Source: an uncultured Aquimarina sp. (GTDB taxonomy: Bacteria; Bacteroidota; Bacteroidia; Flavobacteriales; Flavobacteriaceae). From it: a DNA stretch of 64,000 nt. The position numbers and the translations under genes are program-made. The notes beneath the pieces are model-generated. The model saw only the letters and a list, made by a program, of their open reading frames with translations. It was not told the DNA's origin and searched no databases. Location: NCBI GenBank assembly GCA_947503835.1, contig CANNFM010000003.1, forward strand, positions 248,001 to 312,000, written 5' to 3'. Of the stretch, positions 43,396 through 51,045 are shown one piece after another (position 1 is the stretch's first letter; each line of letters opens with the position of its first letter).

Positions 43396-45303
43396 ATGAG
43401 TAATTATCACATAAAACATCTAGAAGAATACTACCAGGTTTATCGAAAATCAATACGCGATCCAGAAACATTTTGGGCAGAAATCGCTGAAGAGCATTTC
43501 ATGTGGCGAAAAAAATGGGATAATGTATTGAGCTGGGACTTTACAAAACCTGAAATCAAATGGTTCGAAGGAGCGCAACTAAACATCACCGAGAATTGTA
43601 TCGACAGACATTTACGAAACAAGGGACACAAAACAGCTATTCTTTTTGAACCCAACGACCCTAATGAAGATACGCAACACATTACCTATAAACAATTACA
43701 TGAGCGTGTGTGTAAATTTGCTAATGTACTGAAACAACAAGGAGTCCAAAAAGGAGATAGAGTTTGCATTTATTTGCCAATGATACCCGAGTTGGCCATT
43801 TCTGTACTAGCATGTGCAAGGATCGGAGCGGTACATTCTGTGGTTTTTGCAGGGTTTTCTGCCACTGCACTCTCTACAAGAATTAATGATTGTGAGGCCA
43901 AAATGGTAATCACATCAGATGGATCGTATCGAGGAGCAAAAACAATTGACCTAAAGGGCATCGTAGATGAAGCCTTAGAAAGTTGCCCGGGAATATCTTC
44001 TGTTTTGGTGGCTAAGCGCATTGGCTCGGATATCAACATGAAAGAAGGTCGTGATCATTGGTTACAACCATTACTCGATGAAGCTTATAAAGATTGTGTG
44101 CCCGAAATTATGGATGCCGAAGATCCTTTATTTATTCTATACACTTCGGGATCTACTGGGATGCCTAAAGGAATGCTGCATACTACAGCTGGATATATGG
44201 TATATACAGCATATACCTTTAAAAATGTATTTCAGTATAAAGAAGATGATATCTATTGGTGTACTGCCGATATTGGTTGGATTACTGGGCATTCGTATAT
44301 CGTGTATGGCCCATTAGCAAACGGGGCCACTACGGTAATGTTCGAAGGAGTACCGTCATATCCCGATTTTGGACGCTTCTGGGATATTGTTGAGAAGCAT
44401 AAAATCACACAATTCTATACAGCACCAACGGCAATTAGAGCATTGGCAAAAGAAAACCTGGATTATGTAACTAATCGTGACCTTTCTAGCCTAAAAGTAT
44501 TAGGTACAGTAGGAGAACCCATTAATGAAGAAGCCTGGCACTGGTACAATGACCATGTAGGAGCTAAAAAAAGCCCTATTGTCGATACCTGGTGGCAAAC
44601 CGAGACTGGAGGTATTATGATCTCCCCAATCCCATATTCTACACCAACCAAACCTACATATGCAACGCTACCAATGCCAGGGATACAACCTGCCTTGATG
44701 GATGAAAACGGACAAGAAATAAAAGGAAACCAGGTCGATGGGCGATTGTGTATCAAGTTTCCGTGGCCATCAATGGCAAGAACCATTTGGGGAAATCATC
44801 AACGATATAAAGAGACCTATTTTTCGGCTTTTGAAAATAAATACTTTACAGGAGATGGAGCCTTACGTGATGAGGTTGGGTATTACAGAATTACAGGTAG
44901 GGTAGATGATGTAATTATTGTTTCTGGCCATAACCTGGGTACCGCACCTATAGAAGATGCGATCAATGAACACCCGGCAGTGGCAGAATCTGCTGTTGTA
45001 GGGTTTCCGCATGATATTAAGGGTAATGCTTTATATGGGTATGTTATTCTAAAAGAAACAGGAGAATATCGTGATCGTAATAATTTGAGTAAAGAAGTGA
45101 ACCAACAAATTACCGATCGTATTGGCCCTATTGCCAAGCTTGATAAAATACAGTTTGTACCTGGTTTACCCAAAACACGTAGTGGTAAGATCATGCGTCG
45201 TATCTTACGGAAGATAGCTTCAAAAGATATTAGTAATCTGGGAGATACAAGTACCTTGCTAAACCCCGAGGTAGTGCAAAAAATAATCGATGAAGCTTTG
45301 TAA
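43396..45303 (+). CDS. acs: Acetyl-CoA synthetase
   Basis: A 635-residue AMP-forming acetyl-CoA synthetase. N-terminal YHIKHLEEYYQVYRKSIRDP starts the ACS domain; the phosphate loop LYTSGSTGMPKG, the WWQTETGG acetate/adenylate motif, and the C-terminal PKTRSGKIMRRILR motif with the acetylatable Lys are all present. Length is standard (about 630-650). It activates acetate in the cytoplasm, closing the acetate uptake module. Regulation by Lys acetylation is known for the family. Confidence 0.96.
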   Translation: MSNYHIKHLEEYYQVYRKSIRDPETFWAEIAEEHFMWRKKWDNVLSWDFTKPEIKWFEGAQLNITENCIDRHLRNKGHKTAILFEPNDPNEDTQHITYKQLHERVCKFANVLKQQGVQKGDRVCIYLPMIPELAISVLACARIGAVHSVVFAGFSATALSTRINDCEAKMVITSDGSYRGAKTIDLKGIVDEALESCPGISSVLVAKRIGSDINMKEGRDHWLQPLLDEAYKDCVPEIMDAEDPLFILYTSGSTGMPKGMLHTTAGYMVYTAYTFKNVFQYKEDDIYWCTADIGWITGHSYIVYGPLANGATTVMFEGVPSYPDFGRFWDIVEKHKITQFYTAPTAIRALAKENLDYVTNRDLSSLKVLGTVGEPINEEAWHWYNDHVGAKKSPIVDTWWQTETGGIMISPIPYSTPTKPTYATLPMPGIQPALMDENGQEIKGNQVDGRLCIKFPWPSMARTIWGNHQRYKETYFSAFENKYFTGDGALRDEVGYYRITGRVDDVIIVSGHNLGTAPIEDAINEHPAVAESAVVGFPHDIKGNALYGYVILKETGEYRDRNNLSKEVNQQITDRIGPIAKLDKIQFVPGLPKTRSGKIMRRILRKIASKDISNLGDTSTLLNPEVVQKIIDEAL

Positions 45304-45417
45304 TGTATTCAAAAATTACAGTTGAATAAACCACAGAAGCTGTAATGCAGCCCAACGGATAAAAATGAGTAAATTTAATTATTGACAGCAGAAGTGTAAC
45401 CCAAAAAACTAGTACTC

Positions 45418-46122
45418 ATGAAAACGTATTTTTCTTCTATAGTCTTTTTACTACTGTCTTTAGTATTTGTTTCTGAAGCATTAGCTCAAAATCAGGATAG
45501 AACTATTACCGTTACCGGGTCATCAACGGTTAATCTATCTCCTAATGAGATCATTGTTAAAATCAGTTTTCAGGAATATTTTTTAAATAAAGAAGAAAAG
45601 CCTGATAGTAAAGTAGTGCTAGAAATTTTAGAAGAAAAAGTACGAAAAGCTATAGGTAAAACTGATATTAGTAAAGAAAAAGTTACGGTAGGATCAGTAC
45701 AAATTGTACAACCCTATAAAAATGGGGTGCATCAAAAGCGTAGATTAAACAAATCACTTTTTGTGTGTGTAGAAAACACTCAACAACATATTAATCTAGC
45801 TAGAACTTTAGAAGACAACAATTTGTTTGATCAAATTATAACAGATTTTTCGGTAATAGAACTAAGGCATACCGAAAAAGACTCATATCTTACTAAAAGT
45901 AGAAGTTTGGCCTATGCCGAGGCACTTAAAAAAGCCAAGCTGATCTTATCTCAGTCTGCACAGACACTAGGAAAGGTTATAAAAATAAAAGAACTCAATA
46001 AAAATCGCGCTTCTAATACCTCGGGTAGTTTTTATTCGGTAGAGAGTACAGCGAGTAACTCTGGTTTTAGCCCCATTGTAATATCATATGATCTCGAAGT
46101 TACTTTTGAGATTAAAGACTAA
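45418..46122 (+). CDS. SIMPL-domain (DUF541) periplasmic protein
   Basis: 234 residues with a signal peptide (cleaved near SEALAQNQ) followed by RTITVTGSSTVNLSPNEIIV, the opening of the SIMPL/DUF541 domain, and a C-terminal SYDLEVTFEI strand. Function in bacteria is poorly known; members are exported or membrane-associated. Stand-alone gene, with 113 bp to acs upstream and about 260 bp of featureless DNA downstream. Confidence 0.75.
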   Translation: MKTYFSSIVFLLLSLVFVSEALAQNQDRTITVTGSSTVNLSPNEIIVKISFQEYFLNKEEKPDSKVVLEILEEKVRKAIGKTDISKEKVTVGSVQIVQPYKNGVHQKRRLNKSLFVCVENTQQHINLARTLEDNNLFDQIITDFSVIELRHTEKDSYLTKSRSLAYAEALKKAKLILSQSAQTLGKVIKIKELNKNRASNTSGSFYSVESTASNSGFSPIVISYDLEVTFEIKD

Positions 46123-46384
46123 GGAAAGTTATATACCTAACTACTGTTGCTTACATATAGATGCTTAATCTTTAAGACCGCATGAGATGAAAGCAACACG
46201 ATTTTATATGTATGTAATTACTTTTAGAGGATATCACTATGTAAGAAAACCGTTTTGAATCACTAACTATAGAATAGGAGTTAAGCAGTAGAAAGTTTAG
46301 TGTTGATACGATATCGAAGTTATGTTTTGCAACATCTATGACCATTATAGAGTTATTTTAGTAACGATATAACTGCTACGCAAC

Positions 46385-47392
46385 ATGAATTTATACTATT
46401 CGAGTAACATTGGTAGGCCCTATGGGTTAGTGATTTGTTTAATGATTATACTTAATTTTTCATGCAAAACATCATTTGCTCAAGCAAATACTAGTAACGC
46501 ACAAAAAGTAGAGAAAGCCTTTATAGATGCATTCAATACAGGTGCTATTAATGAGTTTAGAAGCTTTTTAGATGATACATTGAAGAAACGCAATTCTTTA
46601 AAAAAGCTAAACACCAATTTTAACCAAATAACTTCACAGATAGGGCGTATACGTTCTTTCACTTTAGACACCATCGATAAAAATACGTATACCTACAGAA
46701 GTGTACACCAAAAAATGGTCACTCTCAAAGTAATTTTTGGTATAGATGAGAGGGGCAAAGTATCCAAAATGTCGATTACTAGTGATTATGTATATAAAGA
46801 TGCTCCTGTATTAGAACGAAATAAGTCTGAGCTAATCTTACCGTTTCATGGTGTGTGGTATGTGTTTTGGGGAGGCAAAAAGCCAAGTGATAACTACCAT
46901 AATTCGTATCCAAGCATGAAAGGTGCTTCTGATTTTTGGGTGATGGGCAGTAATGGTAAATCACATCGCCAGGGCGCTACCAGAAATGAGGATTTTTATG
47001 CCTTCGGAAAAGAGATTATAGCCCCCGTAGATAGCAAAGTAATCTATGCCTATGATAAGATACCTGATAATAAATGGCCAGCTATGAACTCTAATGCAGG
47101 AACCGGTAATGTGGTGCTTTTAGAGACCAAAAACAAAGAGTATATAGTGCTGGGGCATCTCATGCAAAATTCTGTAGAGGTCGTAGAAGGCCAGCAAGTA
47201 AAGCAAGGAGAAGTAATAGGCCTTTGTGGCAACTCGGGAAAATCTACCGAACCACATCTTCATTTTCAGATACAAAACATACCCGATTTTGCATCACCAA
47301 AAGGAGCATGGGTACATTTCAAGAAAGTTAACGTTAACGGAACCACCAAAGAAGACTATATCCCGGTAAGAGGAGATAAAATTAGGAATTAA
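46385..47392 (+). CDS. M23 (LytM-like) family peptidase with altered first motif
   Basis: 335 residues: signal segment (about 10-32, ending ILNFSCKTSFAQ), an N-terminal NTF2-like region (VEKAFIDAFNTGAINEF, about 40-140) and a C-terminal LytM domain (about 195-320). The late motifs are intact (VLGHL and EPHLHFQI), but the usual HxxxD is replaced by RNEDFYAFGKEI, so the first His ligand is missing or supplied by SHRQG a few residues before. Peptidoglycan cleavage is uncertain; it could be inactive or belong to a subfamily with this variation. Confidence 0.75.
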   Translation: MNLYYSSNIGRPYGLVICLMIILNFSCKTSFAQANTSNAQKVEKAFIDAFNTGAINEFRSFLDDTLKKRNSLKKLNTNFNQITSQIGRIRSFTLDTIDKNTYTYRSVHQKMVTLKVIFGIDERGKVSKMSITSDYVYKDAPVLERNKSELILPFHGVWYVFWGGKKPSDNYHNSYPSMKGASDFWVMGSNGKSHRQGATRNEDFYAFGKEIIAPVDSKVIYAYDKIPDNKWPAMNSNAGTGNVVLLETKNKEYIVLGHLMQNSVEVVEGQQVKQGEVIGLCGNSGKSTEPHLHFQIQNIPDFASPKGAWVHFKKVNVNGTTKEDYIPVRGDKIRN

Positions 47393-47402
47393 GATTGTAC
47401 CA

Positions 47403-47457
47403 TCACTACGAGGAGTATGCGACGAAGTAACCTTTTCAATTGAAGCAGATTGCTTCT
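47403..47457. repeat. Dispersed intergenic repeat, copy A
   Basis: TCACTACGAGGAGTATGCGA, then an AATTGAAGCAGATTGCTTC arm (TTGAAGC...GCTTC inverted). Two related copies occur at 49450-49510 and 49529-49590. Confidence 0.7.
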
Positions 47458-47528
47458 TTAGAGAAATATAATTATCTTAACTACCATGTAATGATCATCG
47501 AATATTGATTAAATAACAACTAGAAAAC

Positions 47529-47966
47529 ATGGATAAATTTCTTTTAGAGGCGATTAATGAAGCCAAAGCTGGTCTTGCAGAAGGAGGGATACCGATAGGT
47601 TCTGTGCTTGTTCATAAGGGTAAGATTATTGGCCGGGGACATAATCGCAGGGTACAAGAAGGTAGCGTAATACTTCATGGCGAAATGGATGCCCTTGAGA
47701 ATGCCGGGAGACAATCTGCAAGTGTATATCAAGAGTGTGTTTTGTATACCACTTTATCTCCTTGTCCTATGTGTTCTGGTACTATTTTACTTTATGGGAT
47801 TCCTAAAGTAATAATTGGCGAGAATGAAACCTTCCTGGGAGAAGAAAAATTGTTAGCAGAAAGAGGTGTCGAAGTTGTCGTTGTTGATGATCAGACATGC
47901 AAAGAATTAATGAAATCATTTATTGAATCCAACAAAGATTTGTGGAATGAGGACATAGGTGTCTAA
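47529..47966 (+). CDS. Nucleoside/cytosine deaminase
   Basis: 145 residues of the cytidine/deoxycytidylate deaminase-like fold: HGEMDAL (zinc His 50 and catalytic Glu 52) and PCPMCSG (zinc Cys 79 and 82). It resembles yeast FCY1-type cytosine deaminases and related nucleoside deaminases more than tRNA adenosine deaminases. It is a single gene with no obvious partner. Confidence 0.8.
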   Translation: MDKFLLEAINEAKAGLAEGGIPIGSVLVHKGKIIGRGHNRRVQEGSVILHGEMDALENAGRQSASVYQECVLYTTLSPCPMCSGTILLYGIPKVIIGENETFLGEEKLLAERGVEVVVVDDQTCKELMKSFIESNKDLWNEDIGV

Positions 47967-48095
47967 AGAATAATTAAACCGGCCCTTATAAACTCTGCCC
48001 AATGCAAAGAAAAGTAAGGAGTTATCTATAATCCTTTTGCTGATGCTTACAATATACAACCACAATCTAGCTATAGTTTCTTAAGACATATACCC

Positions 48096-48797
48096 ATGGA
48101 GAATGTATCAATGTTTACGATAATAATGTTCATCTTAACCACCATAGCCACCCTATGGTTGTTTTATATCGCAAGTGATGAAAACAAGAAAGTAGTTCTA
48201 CTAATACTGCTTTGGACCATAGGGGTGGGTGTACTGGGATTATCAGGATTTTATCAAAAAACAGACACAGTTCCACCAAGGTTTATTTTTCTACTTGCTC
48301 CAGGTTTTCTAATTGTTTTGTTATTGTTTCTTACTAAAAAAGGAAAGCAATTCATTGATTCATTAGATCTAAAATGGCTTACTTTAATACATGTGGTACG
48401 CATTCCGGTAGAGGTGGTTTTGCATGCCGTGTTTTTAAGTGGTTTGATTCCTGTATATATGACATTCGAAGGGTATAACTTTGATATCATTTCGGGGATA
48501 ACGGCACCTGTTGTTTATTATTTGGTGTTTGTGAAGAAGATCAGAGGCAGACGGTTTCTTTTATTTTGGAACTTTTTATGCCTAGCCTTGCTCATAAACA
48601 TCCTAACGATTGCCGTATTAAGTGCACAAACTCCATTTCAGAAATTAGCCTTTGATCAACCTAATATTGGAGTTACCTACTTCCCATTTGTATGGTTACC
48701 AGCGGTAATTGTGCCTATAGTTTTGTTTTCTCAATTGGCAGCCATTAGAAAGTTATTGCTTGGGAAACAGAATTTGAGCCAAACAATTTCCAAATAA
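48096..48797 (+). CDS. Hypothetical 6-7 TM membrane protein
   Basis: 233 residues, almost all hydrophobic segments: MFIILTTIATLWLFYIA-like start, then TM helices near 32-48, 64-82, 100-123, 132-148, 157-177 and 195-218. It has the look of the DUF-type flavobacterial membrane proteins found near regulators, but no motif identifies it. The next gene starts 40 bp on. Confidence 0.55.
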   Translation: MENVSMFTIIMFILTTIATLWLFYIASDENKKVVLLILLWTIGVGVLGLSGFYQKTDTVPPRFIFLLAPGFLIVLLLFLTKKGKQFIDSLDLKWLTLIHVVRIPVEVVLHAVFLSGLIPVYMTFEGYNFDIISGITAPVVYYLVFVKKIRGRRFLLFWNFLCLALLINILTIAVLSAQTPFQKLAFDQPNIGVTYFPFVWLPAVIVPIVLFSQLAAIRKLLLGKQNLSQTISK

Positions 48798-48837
48798 ATT
48801 AAGTACTTTGGTTATCCTACAAATCAATCAAAAAACA

Positions 48838-49368
48838 ATGAGCGAAAAGATCGAAATCCCATTAAGTAAGACAAAAATTGTTCTCCTGGTATTGGGAGCA
48901 TTGATTTTTGTGATTGCAGGAGTCTTTATGATCCTAGAACCTTCAACCTTTATTACGTCACGCTTTAGAAGTGAAAATAGTATTAGAATAATAGGAATAG
49001 TCTCGGTCTCTTTTTTTGGGCTATGTCTTATATTAATTGTAAGAAAACTATTCGAAAACAAAGTAGGTTTAATCATAGACGATAACGGAATCACGGATAA
49101 CTCTAATGCAACCAGTATAGGGCTTATAGAGTGGCAAGACATTACAGGAGTTGAAATACTACAAATAGCATCTACAAAAATTTTATTGTTAATAACAGAC
49201 AAGCCCGATAAGTACATTGACAGAGCCAAAGGCAAGATGTCGAAAAGAGTGATGAAAAGAAACCTTACTATGTACGGGACTCCATTATCCATAGTGTCTA
49301 CCTCTTTAAAAATCAAGTTTAATGATCTCGAGGAACTTATTGTTAACGAGCTTCAGAAAAGGAAATAA
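48838..49368 (+). CDS. STM3941-family protein
   Basis: 176 residues when started at ATG 48838 (MSEKIEIPLSKTKI); an upstream ATG at 48808 would add an unlikely 10 residues. Two TM helices (ILLVLGALIFVIAGVFMI and IIGIVSVSFFGLCLILIV, approximately) are followed by a cytoplasmic domain with GITDNSNATSIGLIEW, typical of this small family of unknown function. No enzymatic motif. Confidence 0.65.
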   Translation: MSEKIEIPLSKTKIVLLVLGALIFVIAGVFMILEPSTFITSRFRSENSIRIIGIVSVSFFGLCLILIVRKLFENKVGLIIDDNGITDNSNATSIGLIEWQDITGVEILQIASTKILLLITDKPDKYIDRAKGKMSKRVMKRNLTMYGTPLSIVSTSLKIKFNDLEELIVNELQKRK

Positions 49369-49397
49369 GTTGTTTGTTGTAGTATCGATGAAGTTTT

Positions 49398-49424
49398 TAT
49401 CATTCTGGTGCAGGCCAGAATCCA
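49398..49424. repeat. Diverged TTCCAG...CTGGAA-type repeat
   Basis: ATCATTCTGGTGCAGGCCAG followed by AATCC; CTGG pairs with CCAG. Same family as 31990-32018. Confidence 0.5.
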
Positions 49425-49449
49425 TAATTGATAAAGTAATATTCTTTCA

Positions 49450-49510
49450 TAAGAAGAAGGTAATAACGAAGTAGTCTTTTGAATTGAAGCAGATTGCTTC
49501 GTTACACTCG
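49450..49510. repeat. Dispersed intergenic repeat, copy B
   Basis: TAACGAAGTAGTCTTTTGAA then TTGAAGCAGATTGCTTCG, followed by CGCAATGACGA. Matches copy A at 47403 and copy C at 49529. Confidence 0.7.
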
Positions 49511-49528
49511 CAATGACGATTTACTACC

Positions 49529-49602
49529 TCACTACAAGAAGTATACGACGAAGTAGTCTTTTTAATTGAAGCAGATTGCTTCGAAAAGCTCGTAATGGCG
49601 AG
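49529..49602. repeat. Dispersed intergenic repeat, copy C
   Basis: TCACTACAAGAAGTATACGA, then AATTGAAGCAGATTGCTTCG, CTCGTAATGGCGA end. Nearly the same as copy A over its first 55 bp and adjoins copy B. Confidence 0.7.
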
Positions 49603-49634
49603 TACTACTATTTCCCTTTAGGCATAAATACAGC

Positions 49635-49901
49635 TCCCGGCGGGTTTTTACCCCTTCCCGGGAGGTCATGACCCCTTCCCGGCGGTATGTATACCGTTCC
49701 CGGCAGGTCTTAGGGGGCTCCCGGCAGGTATATATATAGTCCCGGCACTATATTACCCTGTCCCGGCGACCGGGAATGCAATATTAACCGCCGGGAAGCA
49801 TACATCAAGTACCGGGAAGCACAAAACAGTAACCGGGAGAGTAGTTATAGTAGCCGGGAATGCCATACTAGTTCACAGGAAGATATTATATATTGCCAGG
49901 A
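49635..49901. repeat. Mirror-symmetric 21-bp phased array (7 TCCCGG + 7 CCGGGA)
   Basis: TCCCGG starts at 49635, 49656, 49677, 49698, 49719, 49740 and 49761: seven cores at exactly 21-bp intervals. After a 3-bp centre (CGA) the reverse complement CCGGGA starts at 49770, 49791, 49812, 49833 and 49854, then degenerate ACAGGA (49875) and CCAGGA (49896), again at exactly 21 bp. The 15-bp spacers differ and do not pair with their mirror partners; three (GGGTTTTTACCC, GGTCATGACC, CGGTATGTATACCG) are themselves palindromic. 21 bp is two helical turns, so all cores face one side of the DNA. GC content rises sharply here. Function unknown. Confidence 0.9.
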
Positions 49902-49914
49902 GAGAAGAAATGAT

Positions 49915-49965
49915 GTCAATTTGAGCCTGCCCGCCAACAGGTAGAGTGTCTCAAGGACAGGCGTA
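49915..49965. repeat. Degenerate dispersed repeat next to the 21-bp array
   Basis: GCCTGCCCGCCAACAGGTAG followed later by CTCAAGGACAGGC; GCCTG/CAGGC can pair. Resembles the common TTTGAGCGCAGTC-type flavobacterial repeat. Confidence 0.4.
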
Positions 49966-49984
49966 ATTAATATCGGTGATAACA

Positions 49985-50045
49985 TCTCCCTAACCCCCTT
50001 CGAAGGGAGAATTATATCCCCTTGAGGGGATTATAGGGGTGTTCT
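49985..50045. repeat. CCCTT...AAGGG and CCCCTTGAGGGG repeats
   Basis: CCCCCTTCGAAGGGAG and CCCCTTGAGGGG, two short inverted repeats in a row, in the style of 25096. Located just downstream of the gene at 50063. Confidence 0.5.
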
Positions 50046-50062
50046 TAGATGTACAAAAGGTT

Positions 50063-50767
50063 TTATTTTCTGTTATACTTACTAATGTATCCTTTAAACC
50101 GTTCGGGATTATTTTTGAAGACATATTTACCAGCATCGCGCACCTCATCTACTGCTTCTTTTAGATGAGTAAAGGCTTTATCGCGTATCTCTTTGGCAAG
50201 CGAGTTTTCTTGGGTAGCACCATTGGCTTTGGCCAGCAGTTCTGCCATATCATTAGAGAGTTGGGCTGCGAGATCTAGTTTTGCCAGTTTAAATTTAGCA
50301 ATGGTTAACTCCCCTGGGTTACTTTTTCCCAGTACACTTAGGTCACTTAGATCCTGGATCATATCGGCGTCACCGCTACCATGGGCAATCTCTCGTACAC
50401 GACCTAATAAATCTGGGCGTTTTCTAAATGCATATCTATAATCATCCAGCAGGTCATCTCTTAACTCGTAGGCTTTTGGGGATTGTTCTTTCCAGGCTTT
50501 GTTGGCCTCTTCCTGGCTATAGCGTTCGCTTACCCATAAGGATTGTGCGTGGCGTAAGGCCCCAGCACGAATGGGTAGATCTTTGGCATATTTTGCCCAA
50601 TCTAATCCCGAGTTATTAATCAGATATTTTTTATCAGTACTTGCCCATACATATAAATTTTCTGCCTCTTGTAGTACATTATCTACCGGCATATTAGGGA
50701 TCTTGATGTCATCATTAGCGATTTTATTTAAGACGACTAGTTTGGTTTCAAAATTTTCTTTAGACAT
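50063..50767 (-). CDS. Hypothetical helical protein, unknown family
   Basis: 234 residues from the ATG at 50765-50767 (MSKENFETK); earlier in-frame ATGs add unlikely leader residues. The sequence is almost all helix-forming and charged (EEANKAWKEQSPKAYELRDD; RVREIAHGSGDADMIQDLSD; LAKEIRDKAFTHLKEAV), with no TM, signal peptide or catalytic motif, which suggests a soluble four-helix-bundle-like protein. It is divergent from the eCIS-cargo-like gene across about 280 bp and abuts the repeat field, so it may be accessory material. I cannot name it. Confidence 0.6.
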   Translation of the reverse strand: MSKENFETKLVVLNKIANDDIKIPNMPVDNVLQEAENLYVWASTDKKYLINNSGLDWAKYAKDLPIRAGALRHAQSLWVSERYSQEEANKAWKEQSPKAYELRDDLLDDYRYAFRKRPDLLGRVREIAHGSGDADMIQDLSDLSVLGKSNPGELTIAKFKLAKLDLAAQLSNDMAELLAKANGATQENSLAKEIRDKAFTHLKEAVDEVRDAGKYVFKNNPERFKGYISKYNRK

Positions 50768-51045
50768 AAACATTTTGGTTAAAAAATTAATACTTGGTTT
50801 TAAGAGAAACAAAATTACGGTGATAATAATTACGTATGTTACGGGATTCCGTATCAGACCAAAGTTTTTTGCGTTGTGTTGTAGTATCCTTTATATGAAG
50901 GGGTATCGTGGGCTGATTTTATTCTTGATATTTGGGGTGTATAGTTTCCTTTTGTAGCTATATTTTTAATATTTGAGATATATAGTTACCTTGGTGATTG
51001 TATATAATTGTTATAGGCAATAAGCGCAACTCAAAAGAAATAGTT

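Noticed and set aside
48808..48837. Upstream start for the STM3941-family gene
   Set aside because: Family members begin near the MSEKIEIPLSK residues; the ten extra residues look like leader sequence.
49635..49901. CRISPR-like array
   Set aside because: Cores are only 6 bp, spacers 15 bp, and the array inverts at its centre; no cas genes are nearby. CRISPR repeats are longer and point one way.
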